Source of the DNA: Streptomyces sp. NBC_00691
GTDB taxonomy: Bacteria > Actinomycetota > Actinomycetes > Streptomycetales > Streptomycetaceae
DNA: 64,000 nucleotides
NCBI RefSeq assembly: GCF_036226665.1
Contig: NZ_CP109007.1
Location: 1,488,001-1,552,000 of the forward strand
Direction of reading: 5' to 3'
The translations under genes and the position numbers were made by a program. This document shows, in pieces, positions 1 through 8,364 of this stretch. Position 1 is the first letter of the stretch, and each line of letters starts with the position of its first letter. The notes under the pieces were generated by a model. That model ran no database searches, was not told the DNA's origin, and saw only the letters and a program-made list of their open reading frames with translations.

Positions 1-236
1 AAGAGGTGCGCCTCGATCTCGTCGAGACCTCCGTGGAGGTCCAGGTAGAGACGGGCGTAGTAGAGGGAGCGGTTCTCGACCTGCCAGTCGTGGCGGGGGT
101 CGTCGAGAACGCAGTGGTTGAGGGCCGCGAGGGCCTCGGCGCGTGGCGCGGCGAGTGCGTGCAGGGTGCCGTCGCCGCGGCCCCGCTGCAGCAGACCGAG
201 CAGGGTGCCGCTCGGCGCTATGACTGGATCGAACAT
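1..236 (-). CDS. 5' part of an unidentified protein (cut by window edge)
   Basis: The reverse strand opens with an ATG at 236-234 and stays open to the window edge, giving the first 78 residues (begins MFDPVIAPSGTLLGLLQRGR). The fragment is rich in Leu, Ala and Arg and looks helical. I have a weak recollection that Streptomyces proteins with this start are annotated as HEAT-repeat proteins, but no repeat can be shown from so short a piece. A GAG-rich stretch 5-10 nt upstream could be the ribosome binding site. The rest of the gene lies outside the window. Confidence 0.6.
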   Translation of the reverse strand, partial: MFDPVIAPSGTLLGLLQRGRGDGTLHALAAPRAEALAALNHCVLDDPRHDWQVENRSLYYARLYLDLHGGLDEIEAHL

Positions 237-492
237 GGGGAGACGCCTCACATCAAGCTGTCGACACGACCGGGGGATACCGGGAGGACCCGGTTCGGGC
301 GGTGCTTCGCCCGTACGCCTAGGCCGTGCGGCAACATGTCGGGCCGCTCGTCGTCCATCGCCTGCCAGTGACCATCTTCCTCAGCCTCTCGTCGGTGGCC
401 CGTTTTGCCGGGCCCGACGTCATGATGACCCACCCATTTCGCCACCGCGACCACATTTACGACGCCGCTCTCACCTGGGGTTCAGCGCTCGT

Positions 493-885
493 TCACCGGG
501 ATCCGAAGAGTTCGACGAGTTCAGCCTTGCCGAACATCCGTGCGGTGTCGAGGGCGGACGGAGTGCCGGCTTCCGGATTCGCGCCGCCTGCCAGGAGGGC
601 GCGGACGACGGCGTCCTCGCCCTTGAAGACGGCTCCGGCGAGCGGGGTCTGGCCGCGGTCGTTGGCGCGGTCGGCGTCGGCGCCACGCGCGAGGAGGGCG
701 GAGACCGCGGCGGCGTGACCGTGGTAGGCGGCGAGCATGACGAGGGAGTCGCCCTTGTCGTTGGTGAGGTTCGCGGGGACTCCCGCGTCGACGTAGGCGG
801 CCAGCGCTTCGGCGTCCCCGGTGCGGGCGAGGTCGAAGACCTTGGACGCCAGCTCGATGACCTCGGGGTCCGGAGTCTCGCTCAT
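493..885 (-). CDS. ankyrin-repeat protein
   Basis: This 130-residue protein consists almost wholly of ankyrin repeats. An N-terminal helix is followed by three to four units with the usual pattern: NDKGDSLVMLAAYHGHAAAV, then a unit starting DRGQTPLAGAVFKGEDAVV, and a last unit ending in KAELVELFG. There is no signal peptide or membrane segment, so it is probably a cytosolic protein-binding scaffold. The family is known for protein-protein contacts and the partner cannot be told. The ATG at 885 follows a purine-rich stretch. It lies on the same strand as the partial gene at the window start but about 250 nt upstream of it. Confidence 0.85.
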   Translation of the reverse strand: MSETPDPEVIELASKVFDLARTGDAEALAAYVDAGVPANLTNDKGDSLVMLAAYHGHAAAVSALLARGADADRANDRGQTPLAGAVFKGEDAVVRALLAGGANPEAGTPSALDTARMFGKAELVELFGSR

Positions 886-1193
886 CGGGTGGGCCCGCCT
901 CTCTCCTGCGTTGTCGACCGGCGCACGGCAAGCGCGGCCGTACGAGTGAATCGACAGGGTACTGCCCGTTCGGTGACATGACCGCGCCCGGCCGAGGCAA
1001 AGATCACGGCAGTCCGCCGCCGGCCGCTCCTCTAGCGCACGCCGGGCATTTCGCCACTCGACAGCCCGTTCGACGTCCGCCGGTCAAGTGAAATCGCCCG
1101 TTTTTCACTCTAATGCACCTTTAGTCACATAGATACTTGCTGTGAACTTGGAAGGACTCATGGTGACTGTCCCCTCAACCAGGAGAACAACCA
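886..1193. other. intergenic region between divergent genes
   Basis: 308 bp separate the ankyrin gene (leftward) from the small membrane protein (rightward). No ORF or repeat is convincing. About 1087-1142 is clearly richer in A and T than its surroundings and probably holds the promoter of the downstream pair, but I cannot assign boxes with confidence. Confidence 0.4.
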
Positions 1194-1388
1194 ATGATCC
1201 TGTCCATCTCAGGCGTGGTCCTGCTCGGCATCATCTGCTTCCTGTTCTTCAAGAAGGACGGGATGAAGGCCTCGCACGCCCTCGTCAGCGCGCTGTTCGG
1301 CTTCTACCTCGCGGGTACGGCCATCGCCCCGAGCATCACGGCAGGCGGGCAGAGCCTCGCCGGCCTCCTGGGCGGGATCAAGTTCTGA
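1194..1388 (+). CDS. small membrane protein
   Basis: A 64-residue protein starting at ATG 1194, with AGGAG at 1181-1185 (8-nt spacer). Residues 1-20 form one hydrophobic helix (MILSISGVVLLGIICFLFF) followed by a KKDGMK turn. A second, weaker hydrophobic stretch lies at about residues 28-47, and the tail is rich in Gly and Ser. It ends 37 nt before the FtsK-like gene, so the two are probably one operon. The function is unknown. The pairing suggests a small partner of the downstream membrane-anchored protein. Confidence 0.75.
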   Translation: MILSISGVVLLGIICFLFFKKDGMKASHALVSALFGFYLAGTAIAPSITAGGQSLAGLLGGIKF

Positions 1389-1425
1389 CGCCCTTCCGTC
1401 CCTTCCACCACCTCAGGAGTACTTC

Positions 1426-3054
1426 GTGGCCCGGCGACCACTCCCCCGCATTCTGAGCAGCGGCAGCGCACAGATCGCTCGAAGTCGAGAGATCGCGCGC
1501 ACGGCCGCCGACAGTGCCACCGACGTGCTCCATCCACTGATCACGGTCTCCCGTGGTCTGCGGAAGCTGGCCGCGTCCGCGCGCGCCAAGTGGGCCGCGA
1601 CCCCCAAGGAACGGCGTGGACCGACGCTGCTCCTGGTCGCGGCCTGCGTCCTGGTCGTCGCCCTCATGCCGTACGGGCCGCTCCTCGCGCTCGTCACGCT
1701 CATGGCCGCGGCCGCGTGGAAGGGGCGCGAGCGCCCGGTCGTCAGGACCGGACCCGACGACGCCGAGATCGCCCGGCTCAAGGGCCTGTACGAGGCCCTC
1801 GTGCCCTACTTCTCCGTCCCCGAGGACCCGGCCCCGCTCTTCGCCCACGGCGGCGACTGGAGCGGTGCCTTCACGGAGTACGCCTTCGACGAGGACGGGC
1901 GTCCCACCCGGCTGAAGATCGCCTACCCCCCCTACTTCACCGACGGCGAGCCCGCCGCACGCGCGCGCATCGAGCAGCTCCTGCACGCCAAGTCCGGGCG
2001 CGGCCGTGAGTACCGCTTCGACTGGGACGAGGAGGGCAACCGGCTCGTCATGAGCGTGCTGCCCGCCCTGCCCACCACCATCGCCGCCCAGCGCTTCGTC
2101 ACCGTGCCGGGTGAGACCGTCCTGGGCTTCACCGACGCGGACGCCGTCCAGCGGACCGTCCCCGTGGTCGCGTCGGACGGTACGGAGGACGCGCCCGCCG
2201 TCGTCTGGCGTACCGGCCCCCGCTCCACCGAGCCGCACCTGCTGGTCGTCGGCCAGCCGGGCAGCGGCACCTCCTCCCTGCTGCGCTCGATCGCGCTCCA
2301 GGCCCTCGCCCACGGCGACGTGCTGATCGTCGAGGGCGGCGGCACCGGCGAGTACGCGTGCCTCACCGGCCGCGACGGCGTCCTGGCCGTCGAGTGCGGG
2401 CTCTCCGGCGCGCTGGCCACCCTGGAGTGGGCGGCGCACGAGACGGAGCGACGGCTGATCGCCGCCAACCGGGCCCGCCAGGCGGGCCGGCCCGCCCCCG
2501 AGGACACCCGGCGGCCGCTGTGGATCCTGCTCGACCGGCCGGGCGTCCTCGGCGACCTGGCGGCCGCCGACGGCCGCACCGACCCGCAGGAGCTGCTCCA
2601 GGTGCCGCTGCGGCACGGCCGTGCGGCCCAGGTCACGGTCGTGGTCGCCGAGCAGTTCGACAGCGCGGACACCCTGAGCGAGGCGGTACGGACCCACACC
2701 AGGGCCCGGATCGTGCTCGGCCCCGCCGCCCCCGACCAGATCGCCGCCGTCCTCGGCACCGCTCCGCACACCACCCCGACGCCCCAGGTCCCCGCGGGCC
2801 GCGGCTACGCCCGCCTGGGCAGCGGACCGGTGCTGCGCCTCCAGGTGCCGGCCACCCCCGACCCGTACGACGACGCGACGAGCGAGGCGCACCGGCAGGC
2901 GGTGCTCGAACTCCTCCCGGAGCGCCGCGACGCCGCGACGACCATGGCGATCGAGACGATCACCGTGAAGAGCCCCGAACCGGCCCCGGCACCCCGCGCC
3001 GAGCCGGACCCCGGCCCCGCCCCGCTGCACGCCCCCGTCGCCGCGGAGGGCTGA
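1426..3054 (+). CDS. membrane-anchored FtsK/TraB-like P-loop protein with degenerate Walker A
   Basis: A 542-residue protein starting at GTG 1426 behind AGGAG (1415-1419). Residues about 60-100 hold a pair of hydrophobic helices, then comes a cytoplasmic domain. The motor-like core has a P-loop-like LLVVGQPGSGTSSLLRSI at about 270 and a Walker B-like LWILLDRPG at about 365. The layout (N-terminal helices, C-terminal RecA-like domain) resembles FtsK/SpoIIIE/TraB DNA pumps. The Walker A lysine is replaced by threonine (GSGTSS), so ATP hydrolysis is doubtful. No gamma winged-helix domain is visible and the C-terminus is a Pro/Ala tail. It is followed at once by a strong terminator. The FtsK assignment is inference from architecture. 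Confidence 0.7.
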   Translation: MARRPLPRILSSGSAQIARSREIARTAADSATDVLHPLITVSRGLRKLAASARAKWAATPKERRGPTLLLVAACVLVVALMPYGPLLALVTLMAAAAWKGRERPVVRTGPDDAEIARLKGLYEALVPYFSVPEDPAPLFAHGGDWSGAFTEYAFDEDGRPTRLKIAYPPYFTDGEPAARARIEQLLHAKSGRGREYRFDWDEEGNRLVMSVLPALPTTIAAQRFVTVPGETVLGFTDADAVQRTVPVVASDGTEDAPAVVWRTGPRSTEPHLLVVGQPGSGTSSLLRSIALQALAHGDVLIVEGGGTGEYACLTGRDGVLAVECGLSGALATLEWAAHETERRLIAANRARQAGRPAPEDTRRPLWILLDRPGVLGDLAAADGRTDPQELLQVPLRHGRAAQVTVVVAEQFDSADTLSEAVRTHTRARIVLGPAAPDQIAAVLGTAPHTTPTPQVPAGRGYARLGSGPVLRLQVPATPDPYDDATSEAHRQAVLELLPERRDAATTMAIETITVKSPEPAPAPRAEPDPGPAPLHAPVAAEG

Positions 3055-3067
3055 GCACCACGCGCGC

Positions 3068-3113
3068 GTGAAGAGGCCGGTACGGACCCCGGGGTCCGTA
3101 CCGGCCTCTTCAC
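3068..3113. terminator. perfect 46-bp palindrome, bidirectional terminator
   Basis: Two 23-nt arms meet with no loop (3068-3090 and 3091-3113, centre CCCCGGGG). It lies between the convergent stops of the FtsK-like gene (3054) and the MocR regulator (3137). There is no T tract, as is common in Streptomyces. Confidence 0.85.
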
Positions 3114-3136
3114 GTGCCGCGCGATCGCGCGGGCGA

Positions 3137-4636
3137 CTACGCCACGAACGAGCGCGGCGGCTCGGTCCCGCCGCCCGCGCCCGACTCCACGAGCCGGGCA
3201 GCGGCGGCCAGCCGGGCGGCGGCCTCGTCGGCGACCGGTCCGCCGACCGTGAAGGGCAGCCGGACGAAGCCCTCGAAGGCCCCGTCGACGCCGAACCGGG
3301 GCCCCGAGGGGACGCGGACGCCGACCCGCTCCCCCGCCTCGGCGAGCCGGGAGCCGGAGAGGCCACCGGTGCGGACCCAGAGGGTGAGGCCGCCGCGCGG
3401 CACCGAGAACTCCCATTCAGGGAGCTCCCTGCGGACCGCGGTGACGAGCGCGTCCCGGTTCTCCCGCGCCTGGTCGCGGCGGAGGGCGACGGCCTCCTCC
3501 CAGCCACCGGTGCGCATGAGCCAGTTCACGCCGAGCTGTTCGAGGACGGGGGTGCCGAGGTCGGCGTACGCGCGCGCGGCCACCAGGGAACGGATGACGT
3601 CGGGCGCGGCCCGGACCCAGCCGATGCGCATGCCCGCCCAGAAGGCCTTGCTGGCCGAGCCGACCGTGAGCACGGTGGAGCCGGCCGGGTCGAAGGCGCA
3701 GACCGGCCGGGGCATCTCCAGGTCGTCGTCCAGGTGGAGCTCGGCCATGGTCTCGTCGACGACGAGGACCGTGCCGGCCGAGCGGGCGGCGTCCACGAGC
3801 TGCCGCCGCTGGTCCTCGTCGGCCAGGGCGCCGGTCGGGTTGTGGAAGTCGGCCACCACGTACGCGAGGCGGGGCGCCGCGTCGCGCAGCACCTGCCGCC
3901 AGCGGCCCAGGTCCCAGCTGCCCAGCCCCTCGGACATGGCGACGGGCACGAGCCGGGCCCCCGCCTCCCGCATCAGCTGGAGGATGTTGGCGTACGACGG
4001 GGACTCGACGGCGATGCGCTCGCCGCGGCCCGCGAAGAGGTGACAGATGGCGTCGATGGCTCCCATGGCACCGGTCGTGACCATGATCTGTTCGGGCATC
4101 GTGGGGATGCCGCGCGCGGTGTACCGGTCGGCGAGCATCTGCCGCAGCGCGGGCAGCCCCGCCGGGTAGTCGCCGTGCGTGTGGGCGTAGGGGGGGAGCT
4201 CCTCCAGGGCGCCCTGGACACCGCGGGTGAGCCAGGGCTCGGGCGCGGGCAGCGCCGCGCAGCCGAGGTCGATCATCGAACCGAGGGCTTCCGGGGGCAG
4301 CGGTTCGAGTCCTCGCGCGGGCAGCGGGTTCCCGGCCGGTACGGCGGTCCAGCTGCCGGCGCCCCGCCGGGACTCCAGGAAGCCCTCGGCGCGGAGCGCC
4401 TCGTAGGCCGCGGCCACCGTCGTACGGCTGACGGTCAGGGCGAGGGCGAGTTCCCGTTCGGCGGGCAGCCGGGCGGCGACCGGGACCCGGCCCTCCAGGA
4501 CGAGCAGCCGGATCCCGTCGGCCAGAGCACGGTAGGCGGGCGGCTTCCGCGTCCCGGGTCCGGCGGGCCGCGGCTGCTGCGCCTGGAGCTGCCGGGCGAG
4601 CTGGGCCGGTCCTACCGCCGAAGTCCACTGGGCCAT
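3137..4636 (-). CDS. MocR-family regulator (GntR HTH fused to aminotransferase-like domain), YczR type
   Basis: The likely start is ATG 4636, giving 499 residues beginning MAQWTSAVGPAQLARQL; longer in-frame starts would run into the opposing gene. Residues about 30-100 form a GntR winged helix (PAYRALADGIRLLVLEGRV, then the recognition part SRTTVAAAYEALRAEGFLES). Residues about 130-490 are a class I aminotransferase fold with the PLP lysine in SASKAFWAGMRIGW and DFHNPTG upstream. MocR proteins sense PLP or amino-acid adducts and usually control a neighbouring gene. Here the neighbour is a divergent YczE-family membrane protein, the arrangement described for YczR/YczE pairs. Three AGTCCAC repeats lie in the shared promoter region. 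Confidence 0.9.
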   Translation of the reverse strand: MAQWTSAVGPAQLARQLQAQQPRPAGPGTRKPPAYRALADGIRLLVLEGRVPVAARLPAERELALALTVSRTTVAAAYEALRAEGFLESRRGAGSWTAVPAGNPLPARGLEPLPPEALGSMIDLGCAALPAPEPWLTRGVQGALEELPPYAHTHGDYPAGLPALRQMLADRYTARGIPTMPEQIMVTTGAMGAIDAICHLFAGRGERIAVESPSYANILQLMREAGARLVPVAMSEGLGSWDLGRWRQVLRDAAPRLAYVVADFHNPTGALADEDQRRQLVDAARSAGTVLVVDETMAELHLDDDLEMPRPVCAFDPAGSTVLTVGSASKAFWAGMRIGWVRAAPDVIRSLVAARAYADLGTPVLEQLGVNWLMRTGGWEEAVALRRDQARENRDALVTAVRRELPEWEFSVPRGGLTLWVRTGGLSGSRLAEAGERVGVRVPSGPRFGVDGAFEGFVRLPFTVGGPVADEAAARLAAAARLVESGAGGGTEPPRSFVA

Positions 4637-4714
4637 CGAAATCAGTCCACCTTCCTGGAATTGGCCATGGTTGGCACCCGTTCCATCGCCACAGAGTGTC
4701 ATGAGCCAGTCCAC
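4622..4714. promoter_or_regulatory. AGTCCAC direct repeats in the MocR/YczE divergent promoter
   Basis: AGTCCAC occurs at 4622-4628, 4644-4650 and 4708-4714, all in the same orientation, with steps of 22 and 64 bp, close to whole helical turns. MocR regulators such as GabR and PdxR are known to bind direct repeats near their divergent target promoters, so this is a candidate operator. The first copy lies in the 5' coding end of the regulator. Confidence 0.4.
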
Positions 4715-5408
4715 TACCACCACCCTGGGGGGAAGAACCTTGTCCATCGCCTCCGGCCGCCACGGCCGGCACCTCACCCGTCGGCTCGTCCAGCTCTACG
4801 TGGGGCTGACGCTGTACGGGGTCAGCTCGGCACTGCTGGTGCGCAGCGGTCTCGGCCTGGAGCCCTGGGGCGTGCTCCACCAGGGCCTCGCCGAGAAGTC
4901 GGGCCTGACCATCGGCGTGGTGTCGATCATCGTCGGGGCCGTGGTGCTGCTGCTGTGGATCCCGATCCGGCAGCGGCCGGGGCTCGGCACGGTGTCCAAC
5001 GTGTTCGCGATCGGCCTGGCGATGGACGGCACGCTGGCGCTCGTCCCGGACGTCCACGGTCCGGCGGGCCGGATCGCGCTGCTCGTGGCCGGCATCGTCC
5101 TCAACGGGGCGGCCACCGGCCTGTACATCGCGGCCCGGTTCGGCCCCGGCCCGCGCGACGGTCTGATGACCGGTCTGCACCGGCTCACCGGCCGCTCGAT
5201 CCGGCTGGTGCGGACGGCGATCGAGGTCGCGGTGGTCGCCACCGGCTTCCTGCTCGGCGGCTCGGTCGGTGTCGGCACGGTGCTGTACGCGCTGGCCATC
5301 GGGCCCCTCGCCCAGTTCTTCCTGCGCTGGTTCGCCGTTCCCGAGCCGGACTCCGGAAGCACCGCGGTCGCCCCCGCGACACCGGAAGGCGCCATACTGC
5401 GGCGGTGA
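4701..5408 (+). CDS. YczE/YyaS/YitT-family membrane protein
   Basis: A 235-residue protein if started at ATG 4701. A TTG at 4740 has a better ribosome binding site (GGGGGAAG just upstream) and would give 222 residues, so the true start is uncertain. Five or six hydrophobic helices follow, beginning LVQLYVGLTLYGVSSALLVRSGLGLEPWGVLHQGL, with the conserved GLEPWGVLHQG and the later GPRDGLMTGL motifs typical of the family. The transported substrate of the family is not known. Its divergent MocR partner implies control by PLP or an amino compound. Its stop overlaps the GTG of the next gene, so the two are translationally coupled. Confidence 0.85.
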   Translation: MSQSTTTTLGGRTLSIASGRHGRHLTRRLVQLYVGLTLYGVSSALLVRSGLGLEPWGVLHQGLAEKSGLTIGVVSIIVGAVVLLLWIPIRQRPGLGTVSNVFAIGLAMDGTLALVPDVHGPAGRIALLVAGIVLNGAATGLYIAARFGPGPRDGLMTGLHRLTGRSIRLVRTAIEVAVVATGFLLGGSVGVGTVLYALAIGPLAQFFLRWFAVPEPDSGSTAVAPATPEGAILRR

Positions 5409-6169
5409 CTCGCGTACGCCACCCCTACCTCGACCATCCCGCGCCCCTCCCGTTCGCCCACCGCGGCGGCACGGCGAACGGCCTGGAGAACACCGCGGCC
5501 GCCTTCCGCCGGGCCGCCGCCGCGGGCTACCGCTACTTCGAGACCGATGTGCACACGACATCGGACGGGGCCCTCGTCGCCTTCCACGACGCGACCCTCG
5601 ACCGGGTCACGGACGCCTCGGGCCGGATCGGCGACCTGCCGTGGGCGGCGGTGCGGGAGGCCCGCGTGGCGGGCAAGGAACCGCTGCCGCTCTTCGCCGA
5701 CCTCCTGGACGAGTTCCCCGAGGCCCGCTGGAACGTGGACATCAAGGCCGAGTCGGCACTGGGTCCGCTGGTGGACCTGATCCGTGAGAGGGACGCCTGG
5801 GACCGGATCTGCGTGGGCTCGTTCACCGAGGCCCGGGTCGCGCGGGCCCAGAGGGCGGCCGGCCCGAAGCTGGCGACCTCGTTCGGGGTGCGCGGGGTGA
5901 TCGGGCTGCGGCTGCGCTCGTTCGGCATCCCGGCGGCGGTACGGGCCGGGGCGATCGCCGCGCAGGTCCCCGAGCGGCAGGGCGGCGTCCGTGTGGTGGA
6001 CCGCCGCTTCGTCCGGGAGGCTCACGCGCGCGGGCTCCAGGTCCATGTGTGGACGGTCAACGATCCGGCCCGGATGAACGCTCTCCTCGACCTCGGGGTC
6101 GATGGCATCATGACCGATCAACTGGAGACGCTGCGCTCGGTGCTGACCGAGCGGGGTGTGTGGGTCTGA
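5405..6169 (+). CDS. glycerophosphodiester phosphodiesterase
   Basis: A 254-residue protein whose GTG at 5405 overlaps the previous stop (GTGA). It has the GDPD TIM-barrel signatures in order: FAHRGG near residue 16, GLENT, then ETDVHTTSDGALVAFHDATLDRVTD (metal-binding E, D and catalytic H). Later come NVDIKAES and the C-terminal VHVWTVNDP...GVDGIMTDQ. The family hydrolyses glycerophosphodiesters to sn-glycerol-3-phosphate and an alcohol with a divalent metal. There is no signal peptide, so it is likely cytosolic and recycles membrane-lipid headgroups. Length and motifs are normal for the short bacterial form. Confidence 0.92.
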   Translation: MTRVRHPYLDHPAPLPFAHRGGTANGLENTAAAFRRAAAAGYRYFETDVHTTSDGALVAFHDATLDRVTDASGRIGDLPWAAVREARVAGKEPLPLFADLLDEFPEARWNVDIKAESALGPLVDLIRERDAWDRICVGSFTEARVARAQRAAGPKLATSFGVRGVIGLRLRSFGIPAAVRAGAIAAQVPERQGGVRVVDRRFVREAHARGLQVHVWTVNDPARMNALLDLGVDGIMTDQLETLRSVLTERGVWV

Positions 6170-6239
6170 GCGCGCGTCCCGGGGAGACCGGGCCCGGATC
6201 ACCGGGGCCGTGCACGGGGACGAACGAGGGGGCGCGGCC

Positions 6240-7601
6240 TTGACCGCTGGAACCACCGAACCGGAGGAGTACACCTCCGATCCCGCCGAACGCAGGCGGG
6301 AACAGCGGGGCTGGTACTTCTACGACTTCGCGTGCTCGGTGTACTCGACGAGCGTGATCACCGTCTTCCTCGGCCCGTACCTGACCTCGGTGGCGCGGGC
6401 GGCGTCCGACGCCGAGGGCTACGTGCACCCGCTGGGCATACCCGTGCGGGCCGGCTCGCTCTTCGCGTACGCCGTGTCCGCCTCGCTCGTGGTCGCGATC
6501 CTGGTGATGCCGCTGGCCGGCGCGGTCGCGGACCGTACGGGCCGCAAGAAGCCGCTGCTCGCGGCCGCGGCCTACCTGGGAGCGACGGCGACGGCCGGCA
6601 TGTTCTTCCTGGCGGGCGACCGGTACCTGCTGGGCACGTTCCTGCTGATCGTGGCGAACGCCTCGCTGTCCGTCTCGATGGTGCTCTACAACGCGTATCT
6701 CCCGCAGATCGCGGAGCCGGACGAGCGGGACGCCGTCTCCTCGCGGGGCTGGGCGTTCGGCTACACGTCCGGCGCGCTGGTCCTCGTCCTGAACCTGATC
6801 CTCTACTCGGGCCACGACTCCTTCGGGCTCACGGAGGGCGAGGCGGTCCGGATCTGTCTGGCCTCGGCCGGTGTGTGGTGGGGCGCGTTCACCGTCATTC
6901 CGCTGCGGCGGCTGCGGGACCGGCGCCTCGGCCCGGCGGTCCGGGACGGCGGCGCGGTCGGCAGCGGCTGGCGGCAGCTGCGGGAGACCCTCAAGGACAT
7001 GCGGCGGCATCCGCTGACGCTGTCCTTCCTCCTCGCCTACCTGGTCTACAACGACGGTGTGCAGACGGTGATCTCGCAGGCCTCCGTGTACGGATCGGAG
7101 GAGCTGGGGCTCGACCAGACCACGCTCATCACCGCCGTCCTGCTGGTCCAGGTGCTCGCGGTGGCGGGCGCGCTCGGCATGGGGCGACTCGCCCGGTCGT
7201 ACGGCGCCAAGCGGACGATTCTGGGATCCCTCGCGGTCTGGACGCTGATCCTGGTGGCGGGCTATCTGCTGCCGGCCGACGCGCCCGTGTTCTTCTTCTG
7301 CCTGGCGGCCGCGATCGGCCTGGTACTGGGCGGAAGCCAGGCTCTGTCGCGCTCGCTGTTCTCGCATCTGGTGCCGCGCGGCAAGGAGGCGGAGTACTTC
7401 TCGGCGTACGAGATGAGCGACCGGGGGCTCAGCTGGCTGGGTCCGCTCGTGTTCGGTCTCGCGTATCAGCTGACCGGGAGCTACCGGGATGCCATCATCT
7501 CCCTGGTGATCTTCTTCGTGGTCGGATTCGTCCTGCTCGCCAGGGTGCCGGTCCGACGCGCGGTGGAAGCCGCCGGAAACCCGATACCCGACCGTATTTA
7601 G
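6240..7601 (+). CDS. MFS transporter, UMF1/ATG22-like family
   Basis: The preferred start is TTG 6240 because GAGGGGG lies 8 nt upstream; this gives 453 residues beginning LTAGTTEPEEYTSDPAERRREQRGWYFYDFACSVYST. The WYFYDFA...S signature at the first helix and about 12 hydrophobic helices identify the UMF1 branch of the major facilitator superfamily. The loop GAVADRTGRKKPLLAA is the conserved MFS loop 2-3 motif. The substrate of this bacterial branch is not established. It follows the phosphodiesterase by 70 nt on the same strand and may be co-transcribed with it. Confidence 0.88.
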   Translation: MTAGTTEPEEYTSDPAERRREQRGWYFYDFACSVYSTSVITVFLGPYLTSVARAASDAEGYVHPLGIPVRAGSLFAYAVSASLVVAILVMPLAGAVADRTGRKKPLLAAAAYLGATATAGMFFLAGDRYLLGTFLLIVANASLSVSMVLYNAYLPQIAEPDERDAVSSRGWAFGYTSGALVLVLNLILYSGHDSFGLTEGEAVRICLASAGVWWGAFTVIPLRRLRDRRLGPAVRDGGAVGSGWRQLRETLKDMRRHPLTLSFLLAYLVYNDGVQTVISQASVYGSEELGLDQTTLITAVLLVQVLAVAGALGMGRLARSYGAKRTILGSLAVWTLILVAGYLLPADAPVFFFCLAAAIGLVLGGSQALSRSLFSHLVPRGKEAEYFSAYEMSDRGLSWLGPLVFGLAYQLTGSYRDAIISLVIFFVVGFVLLARVPVRRAVEAAGNPIPDRI

Positions 7602-7768
7602 ACGTGGCAGTGAAAGGGCGGTAGTGTACGCGTTTGGCCTGCCAGGCGGACCGTTACTGCGTGCTGCTTCAGTGAAGACACTGGGTCACATCTGCCGTCA
7701 GAGGTGACAAAACGGGCACTGGTGGGTACAACAAGGGGCGGCACGACGGGCGACGCATGACCCGGCAC

Positions 7769-7795
7769 GGGAATCTTTACCGCCGACCGGACGTT
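7769..7795 (+). promoter_or_regulatory. sigma-R-type promoter of rbpA
   Basis: GGGAAT at 7769-7774 is followed after exactly 18 nt by GTT at 7793-7795. This fits the GGAAT-N18-GTT pattern of the Streptomyces thiol-stress sigma factor SigR. rbpA is a known SigR target in S. coelicolor. A second, housekeeping-like pair (TTAGAC near 7600 and TAGTGT about 18 nt later) lies further upstream. Confidence 0.85.
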
Positions 7796-7856
7796 GACCG
7801 GATAACGACGACAGCGACACCTGTCCTGTGGGCGACAAGCCCGGGAGGCACGATTC

Positions 7857-8231
7857 ATGAGTGAGCGAGCTCTTCGCGGCACGCGCCTCGTGGTGACGAG
7901 CTACGAGACCGACCGCGGCATCGATCTGGCCCCGCGCCAGGCCGTGGAGTACGCATGCGAGAAGGGCCATCGTTTTGAGATGCCCTTCTCGGTGGAAGCG
8001 GAAATTCCGCCGGAGTGGGAATGCAAGGTCTGCGGAATCCAGGCACTCCTGGTGGACGGGGACGGACCTGAGGAGAAGAAGGGCAAGCCTGCGCGTACGC
8101 ACTGGGACATGCTCATGGAGCGACGCACCCGCGAGGAGTTGGAGGAGGTCCTCGCCGAGAGGCTGGCCGTCCTGCGCTCCGGCGCCATGAACATCGCCGT
8201 GCATCCGCGCGACAGCCGCAAGTCCGCCTAG
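7857..8231 (+). CDS. rbpA: RNA polymerase-binding protein RbpA
   Basis: This 124-residue protein starts at ATG 7857 with GGGAGG at 7843-7848. RbpA binds the principal sigma factor and the RNA polymerase beta subunit and stabilises the open promoter complex in actinobacteria. The N-terminal tail and core carry CEKGHRFEMPFSVEAEIP and WECKVCG, which hold the zinc-binding cysteines. The basic linker KKGKPARTHWDMLMERR precedes the C-terminal sigma-interaction helices REELEEVLAERLAVLR. Length and motifs are those of full RbpA. It stands alone between its SigR-type promoter and a strong terminator, so thiol-oxidative stress is the likely inducer. Confidence 0.98.
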   Translation: MSERALRGTRLVVTSYETDRGIDLAPRQAVEYACEKGHRFEMPFSVEAEIPPEWECKVCGIQALLVDGDGPEEKKGKPARTHWDMLMERRTREELEEVLAERLAVLRSGAMNIAVHPRDSRKSA

Positions 8232-8261
8232 CGGACGCACCGGCGGACAAGCACGACGCAC

Positions 8262-8310
8262 AACGCCGCGGGGCCCGGTACACGAACTGTGTACCGGGCC
8301 CCGCGGCGTT
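8262..8310. terminator. rbpA terminator hairpin
   Basis: A 22-bp perfect stem (8262-8283 with 8289-8310) encloses a 5-nt loop, 30 nt after the rbpA stop. It is followed within 4 nt by a second hairpin serving the opposing gene. Confidence 0.88.
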
Positions 8311-8313
8311 CTC

Positions 8314-8353
8314 CGTGCCCGGCTCCCTCACCGCGGTGAGGGAGCCGGGCACG
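8314..8353. terminator. fxsA-side terminator, perfect 40-bp palindrome
   Basis: Two 20-nt arms (8314-8333, 8334-8353) are perfectly complementary. It lies 11 nt beyond the fxsA stop on the reverse strand and back to back with the rbpA terminator. Confidence 0.85.
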
Positions 8354-8364
8354 GGTGTGGGACA

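Noticed and set aside
248..454. Reverse-strand 68-residue ORF near the window start
   Set aside because: No ribosome site, no family resemblance, unusual composition.
1378..3507. Long open frame antisense to the FtsK-like gene
   Set aside because: Arg/Gly/Ser-rich low-complexity translation with no family features; a GC-rich shadow of the real gene.
6139..6147. Isolated GGTGCTGAC outside the island
   Set aside because: The 9-mer alone occurs by chance in GC-rich DNA; only the 11-bp-spaced pairs near the junctions were kept as evidence.
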